A stretch of 64,000 nt of DNA from Bifidobacterium castoris (GTDB lineage Bacteria > Actinomycetota > Actinomycetes > Actinomycetales > Bifidobacteriaceae): positions 1-64,000 of the forward strand of contig NZ_QXGI01000010.1 in the NCBI RefSeq assembly GCF_003952025.1. The letters run 5' to 3'. Made by a program: the position numbers and the translations under genes. Below are positions 1 to 7,920 of the stretch, one piece after another (the first letter of the stretch is position 1; every line of letters starts with the position of its first letter). The notes beneath the pieces were generated by a model. That model did not search any database and was not told where the DNA came from. It saw only the letters and a list, made by a program, of their open reading frames with translations.

Positions 1-14
1 CGACGGCCTCCCGC

Positions 15-575
15 TCAGCGCTGCTCGTTGTCGACCTGCTGCTCGACGTAGTCGGCGATATGCGGGGCGACCTCCTCGATCTGGTCGATCGCCGTCTCGA
101 ATTCGCGCATGCCGCCATACCACGGATCGACGAGGTCGATCTCACCTTCATGCCCCGGCTGCGGATCGGGCAACGACGGGTCGAAGCTGCGGTACATATG
201 CACCTCGCTGCGCTTGCTCAGCGGCAGCATATGCATCAGCGCGTTCATATGGGAGGCGGTCATCGGCAGGAACAGGTCGGTGTCGTCGATCTCCTGCCGC
301 GTGATGCGATGCGCGAAATGCCGCGCGGGAATCTCATAGCCACGTTCCTTGAGCACCTTGACGGCGCGGCGGTCGATCGGGTTGCCGTACTCCTCATCGC
401 TGACGCCGCTCGACTCGACGCGGACACGGTCGGCGAGCCCGCGCTTGGCGAACTCATGCCGAAGGATGATCTCCCCCATCGGCGAACGGCAGATATTGCC
501 GGTGCACACGGTCATGACGGTGTATGGCTTCGTCTCTGTCCTCTTCACGTTCCTGTCCCTCATATGGGCCGTCAT
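15..575 (-). CDS. Low-molecular-weight protein-tyrosine phosphatase
   Basis: A 186-residue cytoplasmic phosphatase that would remove phosphate from tyrosine residues, or from related phosphoesters. The family signature C(X)5R is visible as CTGNICRS (Cys24 to Arg30), and the DPW loop carrying the general-acid aspartate lies near residue 147. The length fits the family. The gene follows folA by 13 bases on the same strand and is probably the last gene of a thyA-folA-phosphatase operon. The start is uncertain. The upstream ATG is given here, but MRDRN, a GTG preceded by GGGACAGGAAC, or the methionine just before the P-loop are all possible. No kinase partner is nearby, so the physiological substrate is unknown. 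Confidence 0.87.
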   Translation of the reverse strand: MTAHMRDRNVKRTETKPYTVMTVCTGNICRSPMGEIILRHEFAKRGLADRVRVESSGVSDEEYGNPIDRRAVKVLKERGYEIPARHFAHRITRQEIDDTDLFLPMTASHMNALMHMLPLSKRSEVHMYRSFDPSLPDPQPGHEGEIDLVDPWYGGMREFETAIDQIEEVAPHIADYVEQQVDNEQR

Positions 576-588
576 ACGGCCACGGTTG

Positions 589-1278
589 TTATTCGGTCGG
601 CGTCCCCTCGGCGCGCCGGTTCTCGAGCGTCACGTAACGGTATCCCCGAATGTCGCCGTCGGCGTGTTCCGGACGCATCCACTCGCTGCGTTCGACGACC
701 TCCCAATCGTCGGAGTGCAGCACCTTGTCCAGATCGGGGGCGTAGGTGTCCGCGTCCACGTCGGCGTCGATCTGCGTCAGATAGATCTTCGAGGCGATCG
801 GCAGCATCTGTTCGAAGAGCTGCGCGCCGCCGATGACCCAGATCTCGCTGCGGTCGAGGCCGTCGTCGGGGATCGCCTCCTGGCGGGCCAGGTCGAGCGC
901 CTCCTCAACGTCGCACACGACGGTCGCACCCGGCGCCCGGAATCCGCGGTCATGCGTGAGCACGATGTTGTCGCGGTTCGGCAGCGGACGGAACTTCGGG
1001 TTGAGCGCCTCCCAGGTCCTGCGTCCCATGATGACGGGATGTGAGACGGTGAGCGCCTTGAAACGGCGAAGATCCTCGGGAAGGTGCCACGGCATCGTCC
1101 CCTCGAATCCGATGGCGCCCGAACGACCGTCCTTGTCGTTCGCCTGCGCCCAGATCAGGTTGATCGAGAAGGTCTTGGCGTAGTCGTCACCCCAGTCGTC
1201 CTCGAGCTCAGCCTCAGCAAGCCCGGCAAAACCGGGCACGGGTTCGTGATAGCCACTGCGGCTACTGTCATGCTCCAT
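589..1278 (-). CDS. folA: Dihydrofolate reductase
   Basis: Reduces dihydrofolate to tetrahydrofolate with NADPH. This regenerates the cofactor oxidised by thymidylate synthase, whose gene lies immediately upstream. Family features visible are the N-terminal strand INLIWAQA, the substrate loop motif GTMPWHLPEDLRRFK, the VIMGRRTWE helix and the NADPH-binding segment WVIGGAQLF. The protein has 229 residues, longer than the usual 160-180, because about 35 residues precede the core. The start is kept at this ATG because AAGGAGACGAA stands directly before it. The gap to thyA is 80 bases and both genes share a strand, so co-transcription is likely. The N-terminal extension has no recognised domain. 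Confidence 0.95.
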   Translation of the reverse strand: MEHDSSRSGYHEPVPGFAGLAEAELEDDWGDDYAKTFSINLIWAQANDKDGRSGAIGFEGTMPWHLPEDLRRFKALTVSHPVIMGRRTWEALNPKFRPLPNRDNIVLTHDRGFRAPGATVVCDVEEALDLARQEAIPDDGLDRSEIWVIGGAQLFEQMLPIASKIYLTQIDADVDADTYAPDLDKVLHSDDWEVVERSEWMRPEHADGDIRGYRYVTLENRRAEGTPTE

Positions 1279-1358
1279 TTCGTCTCCTTGAACGTAAGTA
1301 ACCGGGTCACCAGTCTATGCAATCCCGGCGACGCCCGGCCCCACGGCGGCGGCGCGGC

Positions 1359-2234
1359 TCAGACGGCGATCGGCGCCTTGATCGTCGGATGGTACCGGTA
1401 GTCGACGATTGTGAAGTCGTCGTAACCGTAGTCGAACAGCGAATCGGCCTTGCGGATCTCAAGACGCGGGTACGGATACGGTTCGCGCGACAGCTGCTCG
1501 AGCACCTGATCCACATGGTTGTCGTAGATGTGGCAGTCGCCGCCGGTCCAGACGAACTCGCCCGGCTCGAGTCCCGCCTGCTGCGCCATCATCATCGTCA
1601 GCAGCGAATAGCTCGCGATGTTGAACGGCACGCCGAGGAACATGTCGCACGAACGCTGGTACAGCTGGCAGCTGAGACGGCCGTCGGCGACGTAGAACTG
1701 GAACAGCGCATGGCACGGAGGCAGCGCCATATGCTCAACCTCGGCCGGGTTCCAAGCGCTGACGACCATGCGCCGCGAGTCCGGATCGTTGCGGATCAGA
1801 TCGAGCACGTTCGAGATCTGGTCGATCGTGCGGTTCGGATCCTCGGGCGTCGGCGCCGGCCAGCTGCGCCACTGCACGCCGTAGACCGGTCCGAGGTCGC
1901 CGTTCTCGTCGGCCCACTCGTCCCAGATGTGCACGTTGTGTTCCTGCAGCCAGCGCACGTTGCCCGACCCCTTGAGGAACCACAGCAGCTCGTAGGCGAT
2001 GCCCTTGAAGAACACGCGCTTCGTCGTCAGCAGCGGGAAGCCCTTCGCCAGGTCGAAGCGCATCTGCTGGCCGAACAACGAGATCGTGCCGGTGCCGGTG
2101 CGGTCGTTCTTGAGGTTGCCCTCCATCAGGATCTTGCGCAGCAGATCCTCGTACGGCATCGGGATGTCGGTGTGCGGACGCGACGGCACGTCCTGCTCGC
2201 GGATTCGCTGAAGGTCTTGCTGAGTCAATGGCAT
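1359..2234 (-). CDS. thyA: Thymidylate synthase
   Basis: Converts dUMP to dTMP using methylene-tetrahydrofolate, which is oxidised to dihydrofolate and recycled by the adjacent folA product. The catalytic cysteine is Cys174 in [10 protein letters not shown]. The phosphate-binding arginine region [17 protein letters not shown] and the early DRTGTGT segment are intact. At 291 residues the protein is slightly longer than the E. coli enzyme owing to about 25 extra N-terminal residues. No clear ribosome-binding site precedes the ATG, so a start at the later methionine of MPYEDLL (base 2159) cannot be excluded. It is the first gene of the probable thyA-folA-phosphatase operon. Confidence 0.96.
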   Translation of the reverse strand: MPLTQQDLQRIREQDVPSRPHTDIPMPYEDLLRKILMEGNLKNDRTGTGTISLFGQQMRFDLAKGFPLLTTKRVFFKGIAYELLWFLKGSGNVRWLQEHNVHIWDEWADENGDLGPVYGVQWRSWPAPTPEDPNRTIDQISNVLDLIRNDPDSRRMVVSAWNPAEVEHMALPPCHALFQFYVADGRLSCQLYQRSCDMFLGVPFNIASYSLLTMMMAQQAGLEPGEFVWTGGDCHIYDNHVDQVLEQLSREPYPYPRLEIRKADSLFDYGYDDFTIVDYRYHPTIKAPIAV

Positions 2235-2396
2235 GATTGTTCATCGTAATCGCTGGAGATGACTAGTCGCATATACCATCGTTGCGAGACCAAAACGGGA
2301 TGCGGAATGCGTCGGCGTGGCGACACGGCGGGGCATGGACGCGCATAGAATATGCCTTGACAGGACCAGCGGCGACCGCCGCGGAAAAGAGGACAT

Positions 2397-2810
2397 ATGA
2401 GCAAGCGACTGTGGGTCGAGAAGAACAAGGACGGCTCGTGGGACGCGTTCAGTGACGACGGCGCCCACATCAAGTTCGGCAAGGACCGCGGCCAGTTCAC
2501 GCCGGGCGACCTGATGAAGATCGCGCTCGCCGGCTGCGCGGCGCTCTCGAGCAACTTCGCGATCGAAAGCGCGCTCGGCGAGGGGCACGGCGCGAAGATC
2601 GTCGTCGACGGCGCCTACGACGCCGACAACGACTCCTACATCAACTTCAACGAGCAGGTCGTCATCGACGCGACCGACGCCTCGCTGAGCGACGAGGACG
2701 TCGAGAAGCTCAAGAAGCGCGTCAAGGCGCACATCGAAAAGGGCTGCACCGTCATGCACACCTACGAGCAGGAGACGCCGGTGCGCATGGACATCGAAGT
2801 GCGCCGCTGA
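2397..2810 (+). CDS. OsmC/Ohr family protein
   Basis: A 137-residue member of the OsmC family, small dimeric thiol peroxidases that reduce organic or fatty-acid hydroperoxides. Both conserved cysteines are present, one in LAGCAALS and one in EKGCTVMHT, consistent with a two-cysteine peroxidase mechanism. The start is set by AAGAGGA just upstream of the ATG. A TAGAAT hexamer at 2345-2350 could be the -10 element. The gene stands alone and is convergent with the universal-stress-protein gene, from which it is separated by a long hairpin. Peroxide detoxification is inferred from family membership. Confidence 0.88.
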   Translation: MSKRLWVEKNKDGSWDAFSDDGAHIKFGKDRGQFTPGDLMKIALAGCAALSSNFAIESALGEGHGAKIVVDGAYDADNDSYINFNEQVVIDATDASLSDEDVEKLKKRVKAHIEKGCTVMHTYEQETPVRMDIEVRR

Positions 2811-2850
2811 GCGCGCTCCCGCCATCCACCGCAGCGCCCATGCGGCGCAT

Positions 2851-2895
2851 GAAGGGCGGCCGTCCGCACCTCGCCGGTGCGGACGGCCGCCCTTC
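2851..2895. terminator. Bidirectional hairpin between osmC-like and usp genes
   Basis: A perfect 20-bp inverted repeat (2851-2870 and 2876-2895) with a 5-base loop, placed between two convergent genes. There is no T-run on either side, so it fits the tract-less terminators common in actinobacteria. Termination in both directions is inferred. Confidence 0.75.
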
Positions 2896-2915
2896 GTCCG
2901 TGGCTGGAGAATCCG

Positions 2916-3962
2916 TCAGTCGTCCTGCTTGTCGCCTTGGTAGTCGGCGGCATTCGGATCGATCTTGATCTCGATCTCGCGCTCGACGTCCTCGTCGGCG
3001 CGGTCGACCGGCACCTCGGTGACGAGCTCGTCGAGCGTGATGGTGACGGTGGGCTCGCCTTCCTTCTCGGTGCGCTGCTCCTCGGCCTCGACGAACTTGC
3101 GCGGCACGACGAGCACCGGGGACACCGAATGCTGCAGCAGGCCCTGGCTCGTCGAGTTGAACAGCAGGCCGGTGAAGCCGCCGCGGCCGCACGAGCCGAC
3201 GACGACGACGTCGTGGTCGCGGCTCGCCTTCGTCAGCGTCTCGACGGCGTTGCCGGCGACGATGTTCTCACGGACGTTGAGCTCCGGATACTTTGCGAGG
3301 ATCGGCTTGAGCCGCGCGCCGAGCTCGTCCTCGAACCTGCCCCGCACCTCGTCGTCGTCCAGATTCGTGTTCGACGGCACGACGGTGATCACATCGAGCT
3401 GCGCGCCCCACGCATGCGCGAACTGCGCGGCGAGCTCAAGCGCGCGGATGCCCCACTTCGTGTCGTCGGAGCCGACCGCGACCTTCGTGATGACGTTGTT
3501 GAGGTGCATCAGGTTGCCCTTGTCGTCGGTGTACGGCACGACGACGATCGGGCAGTACGCGTAGGCCGGCAGGCTCGAGCTCGTCGTGCCGAGCAGGCGT
3601 TCGGCGAGGCCGCCCTTGCCGCGGTTGCCGATGACGATGAGGTTGTAGTTGCGCGACAGCTCGACGAAGACCGACGACGGGTCGCCGGTCACGATGAGCG
3701 TCTGCGCGTCGACGCCCTGTTCGTCAGCGATCGCCTTCGCCTTCGACAGAATTTCCTGCGCGTCATTGTGCGCGGCGTTGTCATCCCCCATCGCCGTGTA
3801 CGTCGCGTCGAAGGAGACGGCGGCGTAGCTCGGCAGCGAATACGCGCACACGATCTGCAGGCTCAACCCGACGTGTTTCGCGTAGTTGGCGGCCCACCAC
3901 GTCGCCTTGTAGCTTGCATGCGATCCATCGACGCCCACCAGAATCGTATTGTCGTTCACCAT
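2916..3962 (-). CDS. Universal stress protein, two UspA domains
   Basis: A 348-residue protein made of two tandem UspA domains. The first spans roughly residues 3-150 and begins ILVGVDGSHASY. The second spans roughly 165-310. Each carries an ATP-binding G-x2-G-type loop, GNRGKGG in the first and GSCGRGG in the second, so nucleotide binding is likely. The last 45 residues are acidic and probably disordered. The start is chosen at the ATG preceded by AAGGAGGTCTCTG rather than 8 codons upstream. A TATTCT hexamer about 60 bases upstream could be the promoter. UspA proteins aid survival under stress, but the signal here is unknown. Confidence 0.9.
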   Translation of the reverse strand: MVNDNTILVGVDGSHASYKATWWAANYAKHVGLSLQIVCAYSLPSYAAVSFDATYTAMGDDNAAHNDAQEILSKAKAIADEQGVDAQTLIVTGDPSSVFVELSRNYNLIVIGNRGKGGLAERLLGTTSSSLPAYAYCPIVVVPYTDDKGNLMHLNNVITKVAVGSDDTKWGIRALELAAQFAHAWGAQLDVITVVPSNTNLDDDEVRGRFEDELGARLKPILAKYPELNVRENIVAGNAVETLTKASRDHDVVVVGSCGRGGFTGLLFNSTSQGLLQHSVSPVLVVPRKFVEAEEQRTEKEGEPTVTITLDELVTEVPVDRADEDVEREIEIKIDPNAADYQGDKQDD

Positions 3963-4119
3963 CAGAGACCTCCTTGCCCAGCACAACCTTCTCTTCGGTT
4001 GGTTTCCACGTTCAAGAATACCGTGGTTTTCCTTCGGCTCCTACCTTATCAGCGGAAAAGCCGCCCCACGTTACGCCGACAGCGCCTCTGAGCCGCTTCC
4101 TCTGCGTCCCGCTCCGTCA

Positions 4120-4195
4120 CACAATCCGATCGACGAACCGGCCCGTTTCCGGTACGAACCGTCGACCAAGAGGACGCACCCGCCCGCGAATACCC
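4120..4195. repeat. Dispersed intergenic repeat, copy C
   Basis: This segment of the 281-base gap between the usp and NlpC/P60 genes resembles the repeat units at 32141-32297. Both contain CGAACCGGCCCGT followed about 10 bases later by a [A/C]CCGTCGAC-like string and then ACCCGCCCGCGAA. About one and a half units are present. The rest of the gap (3963-4119) holds the putative promoter of the usp gene and nothing else recognised. Confidence 0.55.
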
Positions 4196-4211
4196 CTCCG
4201 CTCACAAAAAG

Positions 4212-4242
4212 CGAGGGTGCGCGGTCGAACCGCGCACCCTCG
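4212..4242 (-). terminator. Intrinsic terminator of the NlpC/P60 gene
   Basis: A 14-bp GC-rich stem (4212-4225 and 4229-4242). On the minus strand it is followed by GCTTTTTG, a normal U-tract. It lies 25 bases after the stop codon of the cell-wall hydrolase gene. Confidence 0.85.
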
Positions 4243-4267
4243 AGAAAAGCGAAATGTGGGATTGGGA

Positions 4268-5080
4268 TCACAGCACGCGACGGATGGAGTATCCGCCCGA
4301 GAAGACGGCGAGGCTCGTGATCTGCGTGCCCTGCGTCGGATTGAGCGCATTGACGACCATGCCGTTGCCGACATAGATTGCGGCGTGCATGCCGTTGGCG
4401 ATGATGTCGCCCGGCTGAGCCTGTGCGAGGCTCGGCACGGCGACGCCGACGGTGGCCTGCTGGCCCGACGTGCGCGGCAGCGAGATGCCGAACTGGCCGA
4501 ACACCCACTGCACGAAGCCGGAGCAATCCCAGCCGGACGGCGACGTGCCGCCCGCGACGTACGGCGCGCCGACGAACTTCGATGCGAAGTCGGCGATGGC
4601 CTGACCGTTCTTGCTCGTCGGCACGGGCACGCTCGGCGTCTGGGTCTCGGCCTGAGCGGCCGGGGTCTCCTCGACGACCGGTTCACGCTCCTGGCTGCGG
4701 CTCGCTGCGGCGGCGGCCTCCTGCTGCTCACGCGCAGCGGCCTCGGCCTGCTGACGCGCGGCCTCCTCCTCCGCCTGCTTGCGCGCTTCTTCCTCTTCCT
4801 TGGCCTTCTGTTCGGCATCCTTCTCCGCGGTCGACTTGGTCTGAGGAACATTCATGCTCTCCAGGCCACCCCAGTTGGAGTCCTCGTCGACGTTCGTGGA
4901 GGTGGCTTCGGCGAAGAAGTTGGTCTTCGCCGTGTTCACTTTGGGGAATGAGCGTGTCGAGACGACGTAATTCGAACTCGACGCTGCATCATCTGCGACA
5001 GCCGCAGGCGCACCCACAAGCAGGGATGCGGCGAGTGCTGCAGCGGTAGTAATCGAAATAGAACGTTTCATCTTTTTCAT
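4268..5080 (-). CDS. Secreted NlpC/P60 peptidoglycan endopeptidase
   Basis: A 270-residue secreted enzyme predicted to cut peptide stems of peptidoglycan. A signal peptide is visible (MKKMKRS, a hydrophobic stretch, then AVA-D near residue 29). A central region of about residues 80-145 is rich in Lys, Glu, Ala and Gln and is probably coiled coil. The C-terminal NlpC/P60 domain has the catalytic cysteine in GWDCSGFVQW and the catalytic histidine in GMHAAIYVGNG. GAGGACG precedes the start. A perfect TATAAT about 110 bases upstream implies a long 5' leader. The next gene upstream is another cell-wall hydrolase on the same strand. A role in daughter-cell separation or wall turnover is inferred. 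Confidence 0.93.
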   Translation of the reverse strand: MKKMKRSISITTAAALAASLLVGAPAAVADDAASSSNYVVSTRSFPKVNTAKTNFFAEATSTNVDEDSNWGGLESMNVPQTKSTAEKDAEQKAKEEEEARKQAEEEAARQQAEAAAREQQEAAAAASRSQEREPVVEETPAAQAETQTPSVPVPTSKNGQAIADFASKFVGAPYVAGGTSPSGWDCSGFVQWVFGQFGISLPRTSGQQATVGVAVPSLAQAQPGDIIANGMHAAIYVGNGMVVNALNPTQGTQITSLAVFSGGYSIRRVL

Positions 5081-5189
5081 CGTCCTCTACGCTAGCATAT
5101 GCTCGATGCGCCGCTCAGGGACCGACTTATCGAAACACATTGCCGCCACTTGCGACACGCCGATTGCAATCGCTATCTCAATCTCAGGT

Positions 5190-5195
5190 ATTATA
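5190..5195 (-). promoter_or_regulatory. Probable -10 element of the NlpC/P60 gene
   Basis: On the minus strand the hexamer is TATAAT, a perfect consensus. It lies in an AT-rich patch that is unusual for this genome. No convincing -35 hexamer is seen at 16-18 bases. It lies 110 bases from the ATG, leaving a leader of about 100 nucleotides. The leader was searched for the c-di-AMP riboswitch core known upstream of actinobacterial wall hydrolases, and it was not found. Confidence 0.5.
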
Positions 5196-5269
5196 GAGGC
5201 TTTTTCTTCCACCGGCTTGCGTCGGCCATGCGATCGACATCGAGCCGTCGCGACGACGGGACGGCGGCG

Positions 5270-6211
5270 TCAGTAGTGGATATAGGTGAAGGTCTTCGCC
5301 TGTTCGGCAGTGAACTCGCGCTGCGAGATGACGCCGAGTCCTTCGACGTTGGATTCGGAGATGCGGATCGACCCGTCCGGATTGACGGCCTCGACGATCG
5401 CGACGTGGCCGTAGTAGCTGTGCGCGCCCTCCTGGCCGGGCGCGAACACGAGCACGTCGCCGACGTCGCGCGCCTGATTGTCGACCCAATAGCCGAGCGC
5501 CTGCGCCGAGGCGCCCCAGCTGCGCGCGTCGCCGAAGTGGGATCCGGTGCTCAGGCCGAGCTGGTGGCGGCGTTCGTACGACCACCATGTGCACTGTCCC
5601 CACGGGTAGGCGTTGCCGGTGTCGCCGGTCGCATGGTTCGCGTCGAAGCCGGCCGGAAGCTGTCCCTCGTCCTTGTCGACGAGCTTCGAGACCTTGTCGT
5701 TGTACGCCTTCGCGGTCGTCAGCGCCGCCGCGTCCTTGACGGTGTTCGTCTCGCCGAGGTTCCAGCTGCCGGTGACGGCAGTCGATTCCTGACCGTCGAT
5801 CGCCTCACGCACATCCGAACGGGAGGCGCCGGCATCGGTGACGCGCGCGATGTCGAGCGTCTGCGTCGTCTCCGCGCCGTCGGCGAGCGGCGCCAGCAGA
5901 TCCTCGTCCGTCTTCATGAACGCCATCGACGTGGCCGCGGTTCCGACGAGCGCCGCAAGCGACGCCGAAGCGAGGATCGTGTTGCGGCGTTGCGCGGCAC
6001 GCGCGGACTCACGGATCGAGCGGCGCGTCAGCGGCGCCACCTCGTTGAGTTTGCGGGCGAGCGCCGGATCAAGGCCGGCCACTTCGCCGTCAGCGGCTTT
6101 GCTGGCGTAGACCGATTCGGCGGAATGCGCACCGTGCTTCGTGGTAAACAGGGACTTCGTCAGGGCTATAGCGCCTGGACCCTTGCGGGTCGCGTGGGCA
6201 GCATGCCTCAT
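5270..6211 (-). CDS. Membrane-anchored CHAP-domain amidase/peptidase
   Basis: A 313-residue protein with a cytoplasmic N-terminal region of about 75 residues, one membrane segment (about residues 76-95, ILASASLAALVGTAATSMAF), a linker, and a C-terminal CHAP domain. The catalytic cysteine is in WGQCTWWSY and the histidine in YYGHVAIVEA. CHAP domains cleave peptidoglycan peptides or amide bonds. AAGGAGTG precedes the ATG by 9 bases. It lies about 190 bases upstream of the NlpC/P60 gene on the same strand. The internal membrane segment rather than a classical signal peptide suggests a membrane-tethered enzyme facing the wall. Confidence 0.9.
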   Translation of the reverse strand: MRHAAHATRKGPGAIALTKSLFTTKHGAHSAESVYASKAADGEVAGLDPALARKLNEVAPLTRRSIRESARAAQRRNTILASASLAALVGTAATSMAFMKTDEDLLAPLADGAETTQTLDIARVTDAGASRSDVREAIDGQESTAVTGSWNLGETNTVKDAAALTTAKAYNDKVSKLVDKDEGQLPAGFDANHATGDTGNAYPWGQCTWWSYERRHQLGLSTGSHFGDARSWGASAQALGYWVDNQARDVGDVLVFAPGQEGAHSYYGHVAIVEAVNPDGSIRISESNVEGLGVISQREFTAEQAKTFTYIHY

Positions 6212-6709
6212 ACGTAAATCACTCCTTATTCAACGTTGCTCAACTGCGTGCACGGCGTGCGTGCGTTCGACTCACAAAAGAACAGGGTACATCATCAAAA
6301 CGCCAAATCGCGTCGTATCCGCGTTTCCGCGACCGGGCCCGACTGCCGGCGCACTCCGCCAAAACCAAAACAGCAGTAGCGATTCCGCGTTCTCCGGCGA
6401 TGAACGGCGAGCTGTCAAATCTTCACATTTCGAAGCGCGTGCGCCGCATGTCCCCGTCCATACGTCATCACCGACCCCTTCCGTCGGCAAGGTCGACGGA
6501 CGCACCCGCAAAACGACCCTTCCGCGCCTCATCCCATCGGCCGAGCCAACGGAACCACCCGCAACGGCCCGATCCGTCGATCGCCTCGACGAACCTGTCC
6601 GCGGGCGCAAGCATGATGCACGACCCCGACGGTTCCGCCCCACCCCGAACGTCCGCGACCACGTCCATCCATGCCGCGTTTTTCCTTTGCTTTAGCTACG
6701 CTGGAAGGC
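6212..6709. other. 498-base divergent intergenic region
   Basis: Lies between the CHAP gene and serC, which diverge. The first 120 bases are relatively AT-rich and should hold the CHAP-gene promoter; TACCCT on the minus strand is a weak -10 candidate. From about 6481 the sequence consists of degenerate 53-bp repeat units, listed separately. No open frame with coding character is seen. Confidence 0.6.
6481..6660. repeat. Dispersed intergenic repeat, copy A (about 53-bp period)
   Basis: Degenerate tandem units with a 53-base spacing. CACCCGCAAAAC begins at 6503 and CACCCGCAACGG at 6556. GGAACCACCCGCAA and CCCGATCCGTCGA (6568-6580) match the units at 32141-32297. Three to four units can be followed before serC. 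Confidence 0.6.
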
Positions 6710-7849
6710 ATGGACACAATCACGATTCCGCAGTCAATGCTTCCCGAGGACGCCCGCTTCGGCTCCGGCCCGAGCAAGATCCGCCCCGAGCAGATCGAAG
6801 CCCTCGACTGCGCCGCGCTCACCGTGCTCGGCACCTCCCACCGCCAGGCCCCCGTCAAGGACATCGTCGGCTCGATCCGTGAAGGCCTCGTATCCTTCTT
6901 CTCGATTCCCGACGGCTACGAGGTCGTGCTCGGCAACGGCGGTGCGAGCGCGTTCTGGGACATCATCTGCGCATCGTTGATCACACGCCAGGCCGCCTGC
7001 AGCGTCTACGGCTCGTTCAGCGGCAAGATGGCCGCATCGGCGGCATCGGCGCCGTTCCTCGAACCGCCGGTCCTGTTCGAGAGCGAACCGGGCACCTACT
7101 GCGTGCCCGAACGAACCGAATACGTGGACACTTACTGCTGGGCGCAGAACGAGACGTCGACCGGCGTGCAGGCGCCCGTCTACCGCATTGACGGCTCGCG
7201 CGAGCAGGGCGCGCTCATCTGCATCGACGCGACGAGCGGCGCCGGCGCGATCCCGGTGGACATCGCGCAGACCGACGCCTATTACTTCTCCCCGCAGAAG
7301 GCCTTCGGATCCGAAGGAGGCCTGTGGGTGGCCGTGCTCTCCCCCGCCGCGATCGAGCGCGCCGAGGGCGTGCGCCGCAGCGCGAGCCTCGAGGGCGCAC
7401 GCCGCTGGATCCCGCCGTTCCTGTCGCTGACGTCGGCGATCGCCAACTCGCGCAAGAACCAGACGCTCAACACGCCGGCGCTCGCGACGCTCGTGCTGCT
7501 CAACGAGCAGGTGCGCTGGCTCAACGAGAACGGCGGCCTGCCGTGGGCGTCGGCGCGCTGCCGCCGTTCGTCGGACATCGTCTACCACTGGGCCGAGCAC
7601 TCCTCCTACGCGAGCCCCTTCGTCACCGATCCGGCCGCGCGCTCGCAGGCGGTCGTCACCGTCGACCTCGACGAGTCGGTTCCGTCGGCGAACGTCATCG
7701 CCGCGCTGCGCGACAACGGCATCGTCGACGTCTCCGGATACCGCAAGCTCGGCCGCAACCAGCTGCGCATCGGCGTCTTCCCGTCGGTCGAGCCCTCCGA
7801 CGTCGAGGCGCTCGTGCACTGCATCGACTACGTCGTCGAACGCCTCTAG
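6710..7849 (+). CDS. serC: Phosphoserine aminotransferase
   Basis: Transfers the amino group from glutamate to 3-phosphohydroxypyruvate in the phosphorylated serine pathway. It is a PLP fold-type I enzyme of 379 residues. The PLP lysine is Lys197 in FSPQKAFGSEGG, and the N-terminal RFGSGPSKIRPEQ is typical of the actinobacterial SerC branch. The start is placed at ATG 6710 because the family usually begins a few residues before this motif. The GGAAGG just before it is very close, so a short or leaderless transcript is possible; an ATG 13 codons upstream exists. No other serine gene is adjacent. It converges on manA across a 31-bp hairpin. Confidence 0.93.
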   Translation: MDTITIPQSMLPEDARFGSGPSKIRPEQIEALDCAALTVLGTSHRQAPVKDIVGSIREGLVSFFSIPDGYEVVLGNGGASAFWDIICASLITRQAACSVYGSFSGKMAASAASAPFLEPPVLFESEPGTYCVPERTEYVDTYCWAQNETSTGVQAPVYRIDGSREQGALICIDATSGAGAIPVDIAQTDAYYFSPQKAFGSEGGLWVAVLSPAAIERAEGVRRSASLEGARRWIPPFLSLTSAIANSRKNQTLNTPALATLVLLNEQVRWLNENGGLPWASARCRRSSDIVYHWAEHSSYASPFVTDPAARSQAVVTVDLDESVPSANVIAALRDNGIVDVSGYRKLGRNQLRIGVFPSVEPSDVEALVHCIDYVVERL

Positions 7850-7851
7850 TC

Positions 7852-7919
7852 CCACCCCAAGATCGCGGATGCCCCACGAAACGCCGATGTTTCGTGGGGC
7901 ATCCGCGATCTTGGGGTGG
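7852..7919. terminator. Very long perfect hairpin between serC and manA
   Basis: A perfect 31-bp inverted repeat (7852-7882 and 7889-7919) with a 6-base loop fills the gap between two convergent genes. It starts 3 bases after the serC stop and ends 2 bases before the manA stop. No T-run is present. It is probably a bidirectional terminator. Confidence 0.8.
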
Positions 7920-7920
7920 C

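Noticed and set aside
5081-5189. c-di-AMP (ydaO-type) riboswitch in the leader of the NlpC/P60 gene
   Set aside because: The context fits, but the conserved core strings of that riboswitch are not present.
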